Shown: positions 35,552-44,975 of the stretch, in pieces
How the letters are laid out: each line of letters starts with the position of its first letter
How positions within the stretch are numbered: position 1 is the first letter of the stretch
The notes under the pieces: generated by a model
Seen by the model: only the letters and a program-made list of their open reading frames with translations
What the model was told of the DNA's origin: nothing
Database searches by the model: none
Assembly: GCA_963976875.1 (NCBI GenBank)
Contig: CAXBML010000016.1
Location: 1 to 64,000 of the forward strand
Reading direction: 5' to 3'
DNA: 64,000 nt
Source of the DNA: Berkiella_A sp963976875
GTDB taxonomy: Bacteria > Pseudomonadota > Gammaproteobacteria > Berkiellales > Berkiellaceae
Translations under genes and position numbers: made by a program

Positions 35552-36910
35552 TTAATCCCCAACGACTTTTGCTCGAGTCTGGGACACCTGAGTAACGACA
35601 TCCACTAAAGAATTTGTGACTAGGTCTATAATACTTAAATCTTCGCCCTCCGCCATCACCCTAATTAATGGCTCTGTGCCAGAAGGTCTGAGTAAAATTC
35701 GGCCTTTATTTTGCAAAGTCTGCTCAGCTTGTTGTACTGCTTTTTGGATAACAGGATGTTGAATCATATCTCTGGGTTGTGCCACTTTTACATTTTTAAG
35801 CAGTTGTGGAAACTTTGTCATGCCTTGTTTGAGTATATGTAAACTGTCGTCTTTTTCACATAAAATTTTAAGTACTTGTAACGCAGCCACAATACCATCG
35901 CCGGTACTGGTCTGATCTAAACAAATAATATGGCCTGAATTTTCACCGCCCAAGGTCCAGTTATGCTCATCTAATTTGCTCAGCACATACTTATCCCCCA
36001 CGTTTGCCCGCGCAAATGGGATATCCAATTCAGCTAAGGCCTGCTCTAAGCCTAAATTACTCATGAGAGTACCCACAACCCCGCCTTGAAGTTGAGGTTG
36101 GCTATATCTTGCAATTAAATAAAGGATCTCATCGCCATCAACCAATTCACCTTTATGATCCACTAATAAAAGTCTGTCGCCATCTCCATCAAAAGCAATA
36201 CCCATTTCTGCTTGATGACTCAAAACCGCTTGTTGCAAGCTTTGAGGGTAAGTAGAACCGCATTGTTCATTAATATTAAAGCCGTCTGGTTGATGATGCA
36301 TAGCGATGACATCTGCCCCAAGCTCTGTAAAAACATGGGGTGCAATATGTGAAGTCGCGCCGTTGGCACAATCGATTACAATTTTAATGCCACGTAAATC
36401 TAATTGTTTAGCAAAACATTGCTTACAGAACTCAATATAACGCCCAGCGGCATCTTTGAGGTAATTTTGTTTTCCAATATCTTGATTATTTACAGTCTCA
36501 AATGGTTGGTCTAATAATGTTTCTATTTGACCTTCTGTTAATTCTGGTAACTTTTTGCCATCACTATTAAAAAACTTAATGCCATTATCGTAGTAGGGAT
36601 TATGCGAGGCACTCACAACCACGCCGATATGCGCCCCCAACGAGCGAGTTAAATAGGCTACGCCAGGTGTGGGCATTGGGCCTAATAAAAATACATCTAA
36701 GCCAGAAGCCGTCATACCTGCTTCTAAGGCTGCGGACAACATGTGGCCAGAAACACGAGTATCTTGGCCAATTAAAACTTTGCCATGCCCATCTTGCGCT
36801 AATACTTTCCCAACGGCCCAGCCTAATTTTAAAGCAAAGTCGGCGGTAATTGGAAACTGTCCGGTGCGACCTCTGATACCATCAGTACCAAAATATTTAC
36901 GCGTGCTCAT
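35552..36910 (-). CDS. glmM: Phosphoglucosamine mutase
   Basis: GlmM converts glucosamine 6-phosphate to glucosamine 1-phosphate for UDP-GlcNAc, and thus for peptidoglycan and lipopolysaccharide. The 452-residue protein starts with RKYFGTDGIRGRTG. The phosphoserine loop is VSASHNPYYDNGIKFF with Ser102 at the standard position, the metal loop is AFDGDGDRLLLVD, and the sugar-phosphate loop near the end is RPSGTEPLIRVM. Its start overlaps the folP end by 14 bp, a coupled pair. It converges on the cyclin-like gene with only 5 bp between stop codons. Confidence 0.97.
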   Translation of the reverse strand: MSTRKYFGTDGIRGRTGQFPITADFALKLGWAVGKVLAQDGHGKVLIGQDTRVSGHMLSAALEAGMTASGLDVFLLGPMPTPGVAYLTRSLGAHIGVVVSASHNPYYDNGIKFFNSDGKKLPELTEGQIETLLDQPFETVNNQDIGKQNYLKDAAGRYIEFCKQCFAKQLDLRGIKIVIDCANGATSHIAPHVFTELGADVIAMHHQPDGFNINEQCGSTYPQSLQQAVLSHQAEMGIAFDGDGDRLLLVDHKGELVDGDEILYLIARYSQPQLQGGVVGTLMSNLGLEQALAELDIPFARANVGDKYVLSKLDEHNWTLGGENSGHIICLDQTSTGDGIVAALQVLKILCEKDDSLHILKQGMTKFPQLLKNVKVAQPRDMIQHPVIQKAVQQAEQTLQNKGRILLRPSGTEPLIRVMAEGEDLSIIDLVTNSLVDVVTQVSQTRAKVVGD

Positions 36911-37763
36911 GTTGACTCCTTGGCGTTTGCGGCGTTTGCCAAAACGGCTTAACAGCCTCGTATACTTTTATAATGTCTCTGGTCTCTTTCACATCATGCG
37001 TACGTACAATGTCTGCGCCTTGCATCACGGCTAACAATGCCCCAGCTAAACTGCCATAGAGCCTATCTTCTGTTTCTACATTGAGTATTTTTCCAAACAT
37101 AGATTTTCTGGACAATCCAACTAACAATGGACAACCCATTGCTTTAAAACGAGATAGTTGTCCTAATAACATAAGGTTGTGGTTCAATGTTTTACCAAAC
37201 CCAAAACCTGGATCGATATAAATTTGTTTGCGCTTAATACCTTGTTGCTCACATAAATTCACTCTTTGCTCAAGATATGAATATATCTCATCAAACACAT
37301 CCCCATACTGGGGACTGTCTTGCATTGTTTGTGGTAAGCCTTGCATGTGCATCAAGCAAACAGGCACATTTCGTTCTGCGGCTAGTGCCACTGCACCATC
37401 ATCATTTAATGCATTCACGTCATTAATTAAACTGGCTCCTGCATCCAATGCGCGTTGCATAACAACCGTATTACGTGTATCGATTGATATTGGTACAACC
37501 AAAGATTGACTGAGTTTTTTAATGACAGGGAGCACTCTATTACATTCTTCTTCTATGCTCACTTTAGCAGCACCGGGGCGAGTGGACTCACCCCCGATAT
37601 CGATAATATCAACGCCATCTGCCACCATTTGTTCCGCGCGTAATACTGCAGAGTCTAATTGATTGAATTGACCACCGTCATGAAAGGAATCAGGGGTTAC
37701 ATTCAGAACCCCCATGATAAGCGGTGCTTGAGAATCGAAGCTAACAGAGGAGATATGAGACAT
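36897..37763 (-). CDS. folP: Dihydropteroate synthase
   Basis: FolP joins p-aminobenzoate to the pterin in folate synthesis and is the sulfonamide target. The 288 residues include MGVLNVTPDSFHDGGQFN, DIIDIGGESTRPGAAKVS, SIDTRNTVVMQRALDAGAS, INDVNAL and DPGFGFGKTLNHNL, all of the TIM-barrel pterin and sulfonamide site. It lies between ftsH and glmM in the ftsH-folP-glmM order shared with E. coli. Confidence 0.97.
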   Translation of the reverse strand: MSHISSVSFDSQAPLIMGVLNVTPDSFHDGGQFNQLDSAVLRAEQMVADGVDIIDIGGESTRPGAAKVSIEEECNRVLPVIKKLSQSLVVPISIDTRNTVVMQRALDAGASLINDVNALNDDGAVALAAERNVPVCLMHMQGLPQTMQDSPQYGDVFDEIYSYLEQRVNLCEQQGIKRKQIYIDPGFGFGKTLNHNLMLLGQLSRFKAMGCPLLVGLSRKSMFGKILNVETEDRLYGSLAGALLAVMQGADIVRTHDVKETRDIIKVYEAVKPFWQTPQTPRSQHEHA

Positions 37764-37795
37764 GATATTTCTTTATTCCTACACCAAAAACTAAA

Positions 37796-37821
37796 CGCTA
37801 GAATCTAAGGAGATTCTAGCG
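37796..37821 (-). terminator. Hairpin overlapping the ftsH stop codon
   Basis: CGCTAGAATC (37796-37805) and GATTCTAGCG (37812-37821) form a perfect 10-bp stem with a 6-base loop that contains part of the ftsH stop codon. On the minus strand it is followed by TTTAGTTTTTGG, a broken T-tract. It would work as an attenuator between ftsH and folP. Confidence 0.6.
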
Positions 37822-39769
37822 TGCCACCATCGCCATTTGGCATGTCACGTTTCTTGTCATCTTTGTTAGCATCTTTGTTTGTATCTGAAGCTGTTTGCGT
37901 TTCAGTGTCAGTAGCATTACCACCTGAGCCTGGCTTATTAGATTTGTCTGAAGTCCAGCTTTGTGGCTCCCGAACTGGCCTACCAGCCATCAAGTCATCT
38001 AACTGCTTGGAATCGATGGTTTCATATTTTAGTAATGCCTCTGCCATTTTATGCATAATCGGCATTTTCTCTTGTAGAATGTTGGTCGCATGTTGATAGT
38101 TTCTATCAATAATGGCTTTGGTCTCTTCATCAATCAACTGAGCAGATTTTTCTGACACTTCTTTTTGCTGAGAGACACTGTGCCCTAAAAATACTTCGCC
38201 CTGATCTTGACTGTACTGTAAAGGACCTAATTTTTCAGATAGTCCCCACTTTGTAACCATGTTTCGTGCAATACCCGTAACCATCTGAATATCACTTGCG
38301 GCACCAGTTGTAATCTCTTCAGGACCAAAAACTAATTCTTCCGCTATACGTCCACCTAAACCAGTTGCAATTTTACATTCCAACTCACGTTTAGAGAAAC
38401 CAAGCTGGTCTTGCTCAGGCAAGAACATCGTTAAACCTAAAGATTGCCCTCTTGGAATAATGGTGACCTTGTAAACAGGATCATGCTTGGATACGGATAA
38501 CGCAACAATTGCATGCCCTGCCTCATGATAGGCTGTGAGTTTACGGTCATCTTCACTCATCGCCATATTTCTGCGTTCTACACCCATCAGAATTTTATCT
38601 TTGGCCGCATCAAATTCAGCTTGATCAACCATACGTTTATTATGCCTTGCAGAAAAAAGTGCCGCTTCATTGACTAAGTTAGCCAGATCCGCTCCTGAGA
38701 AACCAGGTGTACCACGAGCAATAACACGAGGCTCTACATCATCTGCCACAGGAATCTTACGCATGTGAACTTTCAAAATTTGCTCACGCCCCAAGATATC
38801 AGGCAAGCCAACAACAACTTGACGATCAAAACGGCCTGGTCGTAGTAATGCTTTATCTAAAACATCGGGTCGGTTAGTCGCGGCAATCACAATCACACCT
38901 TCGTTGCCTTCAAAACCATCCATCTCTACTAATAGTTGATTTAAGGTTTGTTCACGCTCATCATGCCCGCCGCCTAAACCTGCGCCACGATGACGACCTA
39001 CCGCATCAATTTCATCGATAAAGATAATGCAAGGCGATTGCTTTTTGGCCTGCTCAAACATATCTCTCACACGAGATGCACCCACACCCACAAACATTTC
39101 AACAAAGTCAGAACCTGAAATTGTAAAAAACGGTACTTTAGCTTCGCCTGCAATCGCTCTGGCTAATAATGTTTTACCCGTACCGGGTTGGCCCACCATC
39201 AAAACACCACGCGGAATACGCCCACCCAGCTTTTGAAATTTTTCTGGGTCTTTTAAGAATTCAACCAACTCTTCTACTTCTTCTTTGGCTTCATCTACTC
39301 CAGCAACATCAGCAAAGGTCACCTTAATTTGATCCTCTCCTAACATACGGGCACGGCTTTTCCCGAAGGACATAGCACCACGACCGCCTCCGCCTTGCAT
39401 CTGGCGCATGAAATAGAGCCAAATACCAATAAAGAGAATAATGGGGAACCAACTGATGAAGATACTCATCAATAAACTTTGTTGCTCGGGGGCTTTCGCG
39501 TTAATTTCTACTTTTTTCTTCAGTAGCTCATTAACCATGTAAGGATCCATCAACATATTAGTTGTGAAAGCCTCATCATTCTGAGTCACACCACGAATAA
39601 CGCGACTACGCTCATCGACCACCACCGATCGCACATTTCCACGTTCTGCTTGCTCAACAAATTGAGAATATGGGATTTTTTCTACCTGCCCATGACGAGG
39701 ACCAAAATTACTGAATACGGATATTAAAATTACCGCTATAATCAGCCACAAAACTAAGTTTTTTACCAT
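37805..39769 (-). CDS. ftsH: ATP-dependent zinc metalloprotease FtsH
   Basis: FtsH is the membrane-anchored AAA+ protease that removes misfolded membrane proteins and controls LpxC and other short-lived regulators. The frame begins with TTG at 39778, but the ATG at 39769 gives the usual N-terminus MVKNLVLWLIIAVILISVFS, so it is preferred (654 residues). Two membrane helices (about 1-22 and 100-122) flank a periplasmic domain. The AAA domain has GQPGTGKTLLARA, IIFIDEIDAVGRHRG and the second-region RPGRFDRQ. The zinc motif is HEAGH. The tail after 610 is Asn/Asp/Lys-rich. Confidence 0.97.
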   Translation of the reverse strand: MVKNLVLWLIIAVILISVFSNFGPRHGQVEKIPYSQFVEQAERGNVRSVVVDERSRVIRGVTQNDEAFTTNMLMDPYMVNELLKKKVEINAKAPEQQSLLMSIFISWFPIILFIGIWLYFMRQMQGGGGRGAMSFGKSRARMLGEDQIKVTFADVAGVDEAKEEVEELVEFLKDPEKFQKLGGRIPRGVLMVGQPGTGKTLLARAIAGEAKVPFFTISGSDFVEMFVGVGASRVRDMFEQAKKQSPCIIFIDEIDAVGRHRGAGLGGGHDEREQTLNQLLVEMDGFEGNEGVIVIAATNRPDVLDKALLRPGRFDRQVVVGLPDILGREQILKVHMRKIPVADDVEPRVIARGTPGFSGADLANLVNEAALFSARHNKRMVDQAEFDAAKDKILMGVERRNMAMSEDDRKLTAYHEAGHAIVALSVSKHDPVYKVTIIPRGQSLGLTMFLPEQDQLGFSKRELECKIATGLGGRIAEELVFGPEEITTGAASDIQMVTGIARNMVTKWGLSEKLGPLQYSQDQGEVFLGHSVSQQKEVSEKSAQLIDEETKAIIDRNYQHATNILQEKMPIMHKMAEALLKYETIDSKQLDDLMAGRPVREPQSWTSDKSNKPGSGGNATDTETQTASDTNKDANKDDKKRDMPNGDGGTLESP

Positions 39770-39986
39770 GTCGTTCAAATCTAAGCCCCTGTCACTATTG
39801 TGTACGCTTATTGAATCTCAAAATCTTTACGTTAATATATAGAATTTTAGGCCAGTCTATCTATATCAAGCAACCAGAAAGCCCATAAATCTGCATAGAT
39901 CGTTATAAAATATGGTCAGAAAGTTGAAATTCAAGCCCATATCTCACATTTACATAACTAGCTATTAGCTATCACCCTGTACTTTG

Positions 39987-40625
39987 TTAATTGGGTAAAT
40001 CAATTCTGCCCTTAAATTGCTTGGCAATAATAAAAATTTCTCTGGACTCGCTTCTTGAGGCAGCAGGCTTACGAATAGATACTTTTTGGAAGTGTTGGTT
40101 GAGTATTTTTACAAATGGTTTAATTTCCTCTCCTTGAAAGACCTTAACTAGGAAACCACCACCTTGGTTTAATACTTGCTCTGCAAATTCCCAAGCTTCA
40201 AATGCCAACTCCATTATTCTAGGCTGATCAACACTCATCATACCGCTTAAATTGGGTGCCATATCTGAAATAACCCAATTCACTGGCTGACCAGCAATAG
40301 AGTTAGACAACTTTGTGCGGATTTCCGGACTTCTGAAGTCGCCCTGCATAAACTCTACGTTAGGCAACTCCGGCATTGCGAGTAGATCTAATGCGATGAC
40401 CCGTCCCTTCTTACCCAGCAAAGGTGTTAGGATTTGCGACCAGCCACCTGGAGCGGCGCCCAAATCAACCACGCACATACCAGGATTAAATAGCCTGTCC
40501 GACTTATTTAATTCTAATAGCTTAAAACTCGCTCTTGAGCGATAGCCATTTTCTTTTGAACGGGCTACATAGGGATCTTTTCTTTGCCTAGCTAGCCAAC
40601 TTGAGTGCTTTTTTTTACAGGACAT
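39987..40625 (-). CDS. rlmE: 23S rRNA (uridine-2'-O)-methyltransferase RlmE
   Basis: RlmE (FtsJ) methylates U2552 of 23S rRNA late in 50S assembly. The 212-residue protein has YRSRASFKLLELNKSDRLF with the first catalytic Lys, the SAM loop VDLGAAPGGWSQIL, DMAPNLSGM with the catalytic Asp, FLVKVFQGEE, and the SRSESREIFIIAK motif near the end. It lies upstream of ftsH and is divergent from yhbY with a 67-bp gap, the standard gammaproteobacterial arrangement. Confidence 0.97.
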   Translation of the reverse strand: MSCKKKHSSWLARQRKDPYVARSKENGYRSRASFKLLELNKSDRLFNPGMCVVDLGAAPGGWSQILTPLLGKKGRVIALDLLAMPELPNVEFMQGDFRSPEIRTKLSNSIAGQPVNWVISDMAPNLSGMMSVDQPRIMELAFEAWEFAEQVLNQGGGFLVKVFQGEEIKPFVKILNQHFQKVSIRKPAASRSESREIFIIAKQFKGRIDLPN

Positions 40626-40692
40626 CTTACAGTCTATCTACTAATGAGTTACAATGCTTTTAAGTTAAACTACATTCTAAAACAATTTACCC

Positions 40693-40965
40693 ATGATGTT
40701 AACGAAAGAATACAAAAAAACCCTCACAGCAAAAGCCCACCAACTAAAACCAGTCATTTTAATCGGTGCCCAAGGGCTAACCCAAGCTGTGCATGACGAA
40801 ATTGAAGTTCAGCTACAAAAGCATTCGCTTATTAAAGTTAAAGTGCACATACGCGATAAAGAAATATACAAGCCCATGTTAAGCCAAATAGCAGAAGTCC
40901 ACAAAGCCTGTATGGTTTCTACCATTGGCCGAACCGTTGTGATTTATAGAGAAAGTGAAGATTGA
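40693..40965 (+). CDS. yhbY: YhbY-type CRM-domain RNA-binding protein
   Basis: The 90-residue protein is a single CRM domain, the KH-like RNA-binding fold associated with the 50S subunit precursor. It shows the features AHQLKPVILIGAQGLTQAVH, the GxxG-like turn, LIKVKVHIRDKE and the closing STIGRTVVIYRES. It is divergent from rlmE, with which it is functionally linked in ribosome assembly. Two ATG codons in a row begin the frame. Confidence 0.95.
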   Translation: MMLTKEYKKTLTAKAHQLKPVILIGAQGLTQAVHDEIEVQLQKHSLIKVKVHIRDKEIYKPMLSQIAEVHKACMVSTIGRTVVIYRESED

Positions 40966-41009
40966 TTTTTAGTTAACCTTACCAGAGGGTTACTGATGAT
41001 ACATTCAAA

Positions 41010-41147
41010 TTAACCCTCACCAGGCCTATGGCCGCCCTCTCCCAACATTGGGAGAGGGAAAGATTCGCTTCGCTCATCCACACCCCACTAGTAGTTAGTA
41101 CCGTCCTCTACCAGAGTTGGGAGAGAGAGATTCGCTATGCTCACCCA
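41010..41147. repeat. GGGAGAGG dispersed element, inverted copy plus partial copy
   Basis: 41010-41072 is an inverted copy of the element: TTAACCCTCACCAGGCCTAT, GGCCGCCCTCTCCCAACATT, GGGAGAGGGAAAGATTCGCT and TCG. A degenerate partial copy follows at 41100-41147 (CCGTCCTCTACCAGAG and TTGGGAGAGAGAGATTCGCT). They fill the gap between yhbY and greA, which converge, so the stem CCCTCTCCCAA/TTGGGAGAGGG may help end both transcripts. Confidence 0.8.
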
Positions 41148-41250
41148 TACCAAACTACTACCCCCATCACCCAAGTTCAGGAAATGGGGGCTGGTAGCAA
41201 AAAATGAGGTTTTGGATAGTGTTAGGAGTTTAGGACAAAATAGGAAGAGA

Positions 41251-41730
41251 CTACGGCAAATATAAAACTTCCATCACTTCATACTCAATCTCGCCATCAG
41301 GTGCTTGCACCATAACAACATCACCTACAGACTTCGCGATCACAGCCCGAGCAATCGGCGAGCTAATAGAAATCATATTGCTCTTAATATCGGCTTCTTC
41401 ATCACCCACAATTTTATATCGAACTTGTTCGTCTGTTTCAAGATTTAACATCACAACCGTAGTACCGAATACCACTTTGCCATTTTGAGCTAGTTTTGTG
41501 ACATCAATAATCTGAACATTGCCAAGTTTGTTCTCTACCTGAGAAATTCTACCCTCAAGGAAAGACTGTTGTTCTTTAGCTGCGTGATATTCCGCATTTT
41601 CTTTCAAATCTCCATGTGCCCGAGCTTCCGCAATCGCCGCAATAATTTTTGGACGTTCAACTGTTTTTAATTTATTTAGCTCTTCACGTAAGGCATCAGC
41701 ACCCTTTTGTGTCATTGGGACTCTATTCAT
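41251..41730 (-). CDS. greA: Transcription elongation factor GreA
   Basis: GreA rescues backtracked RNA polymerase by stimulating transcript cleavage. The 159-residue protein has the N-terminal coiled coil with the acidic tip: the hairpin contains ARAHGDLKENAEYHAAKEQQ, in which the Asp and Glu residues act in the secondary channel of the polymerase. The C-terminal FKBP-like domain ends with SVGDVVMVQAPDGEIEYEV. It lies 4 bp after carB, so carA-carB-greA is one transcript, as in many gammaproteobacteria. Confidence 0.97.
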   Translation of the reverse strand: MNRVPMTQKGADALREELNKLKTVERPKIIAAIAEARAHGDLKENAEYHAAKEQQSFLEGRISQVENKLGNVQIIDVTKLAQNGKVVFGTTVVMLNLETDEQVRYKIVGDEEADIKSNMISISSPIARAVIAKSVGDVVMVQAPDGEIEYEVMEVLYLP

Positions 41731-41734
41731 TTTC

Positions 41735-44700
41735 TCAGACCTTGCTCGTTATTTTTAAATGTAACTCTTGTATGGGTTCGACATCATATTGGTTTTGGTG
41801 CTCTAATGCCAATACTTGTGCTTTTGCCCCTGAAATTGTAGTTGTATAACTAACCTTTCTTTGTATTGCCGCTTTCCTAATTGGCAATGAATCTAGAGTA
41901 GCACGCCGCCCCTCCGTCGTATTAATAATAAAATCAATCTTATCATTTTTGATACTATCTACAATATGGGGTCGGCCTTCTGTTACTTTGTTAATATACT
42001 CACAATCAATGCCGTTTTGTAATAGTGCATCAGCCGTTCCCCGAGTGGCTAAAATTTTAAAACCAAGACTGTGCAACTTTCTTGCCACATTGATGAGGGC
42101 CTCTTTATCTTTATCTTTGACACTCAATAATGCTTGCCCTTTGTAAGGAATTTGTGGAACGCCACTGGCCAAGTCACTCTTAGCGTAGGCTTTGGCGAAG
42201 CTATCGCCCACCCCCATAACTTCACCTGTGGAGCGCATTTGCGGCCCGAGAATGGGGTCAACCCCGGGAAATTTTGCGAAAGGAAACACGCTCTTTTTCA
42301 CAGCAAAAAACGGCAATGCAACAGGTCCTATTATACCTTGTTGTTCCAAAGTTTGCCCAATCATACATTTTGCCGCAATTTTTGCTAACGACTGACCAAT
42401 CACCTTAGAAACGAAAGGTGCCGTTCTTGCGGCTCGAGGATTCACCTCTAATATATATATTTCATTATTTTTAATCGCAAACTGCGCATTCATCAAGCCA
42501 ACAACGCCTAGCTCTAATGCCATTTTACGCATCATGTCGTGCAGCTGGGCCTGTATTTCAGGACTTAAGCTAAATGGCGGGATGCAACAAGCCGAATCGC
42601 CCGAGTGCACACCGGCTTGCTCAATATGCTCCATTAAACCGGCTATCCAAACTTGCTTACCATCAGAAATGGCATCGACATCAACTTCAACAGCATCATC
42701 TAAAAAGCGATCTAGCAATATGGGCATCTCAGAGTTGAATGCGTGATTATATTTTAAGTATTCTGCTAAGTCTTCATTGTTATAGACGACTTCCATTCCC
42801 TGGCCGCCTAAAACATAAGAGGGCCTAACAATTATAGGGAATCCAACTTTCTTAGCAACCATAAACGCTTCGTCGATGTTAGTCGCAATACCATTATAAG
42901 GCTGCTTCAAATCCAACTTGTTGATCAGGTCAATAAACCGACCTCTATCTTCTGCCCTATCAATGGCACTGACTGGCGTTCCAATAATGGGTACACCTGC
43001 AGCCTCTAAGCCTTTGGCAAGTTTTAACGGTGTTTGCCCACCAAACTGCACAATCACACCACATGGATTTTCAATAGCAACAATTTCCAGTACATCTTCT
43101 AAAGTTAATGGCTCAAAATATAATCTGTCAGACACATCATAATCTGTTGATACGGTTTCAGGATTGCAGTTCACCATAATGGTTTCATAGCCCGCTTCTC
43201 GCATGGCCATTGAAGCGTGTACGCAACAATAATCAAACTCGATACCCTGCCCAATGCGATTAGGACCACTGCCTAAAACCATAATTTTTTGCCGTTTGCT
43301 TGGCACTGCTTCGCATTCCATTTCATAAGTGGAATACATATAAGCTGTTTCGACAGCAAATTCAGCAGCCACACTATCAACACGCTTATAAACGGGTCGA
43401 ATTTTTAAGTTATGCCTTTTTTCCCGAATAACCGCTTCACTGGAATTGACGAGCTGCGCAATACGCGCATCAGCAAACCCTTTTTGTTTCAGGGCAAAAA
43501 ATTCATCATGCCCCATTTTATCTAGGCCCGACATCTGATTCTGTTGCAACCCTGCTTCATCCTGAATTAAATCTTGTATTTCGGCTAAATACCATTTGTC
43601 TACGCAGGTTAATTCATAAACCTCATCAATCGACAAGCCATAGCGAAATGCATCAGCGATATACCATAATCTTAGATGCGTTGGGCTTTGTAATTTCAAA
43701 CGCAATTCTGATTCCACTTCTGGATGCGATAAATCAATTTGTGGCTCTAAACCACAAAAACCAACCTCCAAACCACGAACCGCTTTTTGCAGGGATTCCT
43801 GAAAGGTGCGCCCCATCGCCATCACTTCACCCACAGATTTCATTTGTGTCGTCAAGCCACTATCAGCATTAGGGAATTTTTCAAAGTTAAATCTTGGTAT
43901 CTTTGTGACAACATAATCAATGGCGGGTTCAAACGAAGCAGGCGTTTTACCGCCAGTAATATCATTGGCCACCTCATCTAGGGTATAACCAATTGCTAAT
44001 TTCGTTGCGACCTTTGCGATAGGAAATCCTGTGGCTTTGGAAGCCAATGCAGAGGATCTGGATACACGCGGGTTCATTTCAATGACATGCAGTTCACCAT
44101 CGGCAGGATTCACGGCAAACTGTACATTTGAGCCACCCGTTTCAATGCCAATTTTTCTTAGAACCGCGATAGCGGCATCTCGCATTTTTTGATATTCTTT
44201 GTCCGTTAAGGTTTGCTGCGGGGCTACAGTAATAGAGTCTCCGGTATGGATCCCCATCGGATCGATATTTTCTATAGAGCAAACAATAATACAATTATCT
44301 GCCTTATCTCGAACCACTTCTAATTCATATTCTTTCCAACCCATAATGGATTGTTCAATTAATAGCTCATTGGTTGGAGACAACTCTAAGCCGCGCTGAC
44401 AAATTTCTTCAAACTCTTCTTGATTATAGGCAATGCCACCCCCCGTTCCTCCTAAAGTGAAAGAGGGACGGATAATGGTAGGGTAACCTACGGATGCTTG
44501 CACTTGTAATGCAGTCTCATAGCTGTGAGCAATAGCTGATTTAGGCATTTTCAAGCCAATTTCTGTCATTGCCTTACGAAATTGTTCTCTGTCTTCTGCT
44601 TTATCAATCGCTTCTTTGTTGGCCCCCAACAGCTCAATGTTATATTTCTTTAAAATACCTTCACGCACCAAGTCCAAGGTACAATTTAGCGCTGTTTGCC

Positions 44701-44974
44701 CACCCATTGTCGGTAATATCGCGTCGGGTTTTTCTTTTTTAATGATGCTTGCGACCACTTCCCAATGAATAGGCTCGATATAAATAGCATCGGCCATTTG
44801 AGGATCGGTCATAATGGTTGCAGGGTTGGAGTTAACCAACACGACTCTATAACCTTCTTGCTTTAAAGTACGACAAGCTTGGGCACCTGAATAATCAAAC
44901 TCACAACCTTGCCCAATAACAATAGGCCCCGCCCCAATAATGAGGATAGTCTTAATATCTGTTCTTTTAGGCAT
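41735..44974 (-). CDS. carB: Carbamoyl-phosphate synthase large subunit
   Basis: CarB makes carbamoyl phosphate from bicarbonate, ATP and the ammonia delivered by CarA, for pyrimidine and arginine synthesis. The 1079 residues show two homologous ATP-grasp halves: the first begins ILIIGAGPIVIGQGCEFDYS and the second MVLGSGPNRIGQGIEFDYCC. The sites RPSFTLGGTGGG and RPSYVLGGQGMEV are the two ATP-binding loops. The C-terminal 150 residues form the allosteric MGS-like domain. The start is 1 bp downstream of carA. Confidence 0.97.
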   Translation of the reverse strand: MPKRTDIKTILIIGAGPIVIGQGCEFDYSGAQACRTLKQEGYRVVLVNSNPATIMTDPQMADAIYIEPIHWEVVASIIKKEKPDAILPTMGGQTALNCTLDLVREGILKKYNIELLGANKEAIDKAEDREQFRKAMTEIGLKMPKSAIAHSYETALQVQASVGYPTIIRPSFTLGGTGGGIAYNQEEFEEICQRGLELSPTNELLIEQSIMGWKEYELEVVRDKADNCIIVCSIENIDPMGIHTGDSITVAPQQTLTDKEYQKMRDAAIAVLRKIGIETGGSNVQFAVNPADGELHVIEMNPRVSRSSALASKATGFPIAKVATKLAIGYTLDEVANDITGGKTPASFEPAIDYVVTKIPRFNFEKFPNADSGLTTQMKSVGEVMAMGRTFQESLQKAVRGLEVGFCGLEPQIDLSHPEVESELRLKLQSPTHLRLWYIADAFRYGLSIDEVYELTCVDKWYLAEIQDLIQDEAGLQQNQMSGLDKMGHDEFFALKQKGFADARIAQLVNSSEAVIREKRHNLKIRPVYKRVDSVAAEFAVETAYMYSTYEMECEAVPSKRQKIMVLGSGPNRIGQGIEFDYCCVHASMAMREAGYETIMVNCNPETVSTDYDVSDRLYFEPLTLEDVLEIVAIENPCGVIVQFGGQTPLKLAKGLEAAGVPIIGTPVSAIDRAEDRGRFIDLINKLDLKQPYNGIATNIDEAFMVAKKVGFPIIVRPSYVLGGQGMEVVYNNEDLAEYLKYNHAFNSEMPILLDRFLDDAVEVDVDAISDGKQVWIAGLMEHIEQAGVHSGDSACCIPPFSLSPEIQAQLHDMMRKMALELGVVGLMNAQFAIKNNEIYILEVNPRAARTAPFVSKVIGQSLAKIAAKCMIGQTLEQQGIIGPVALPFFAVKKSVFPFAKFPGVDPILGPQMRSTGEVMGVGDSFAKAYAKSDLASGVPQIPYKGQALLSVKDKDKEALINVARKLHSLGFKILATRGTADALLQNGIDCEYINKVTEGRPHIVDSIKNDKIDFIINTTEGRRATLDSLPIRKAAIQRKVSYTTTISGAKAQVLALEHQNQYDVEPIQELHLKITSKV

Positions 44975-44975
44975 T

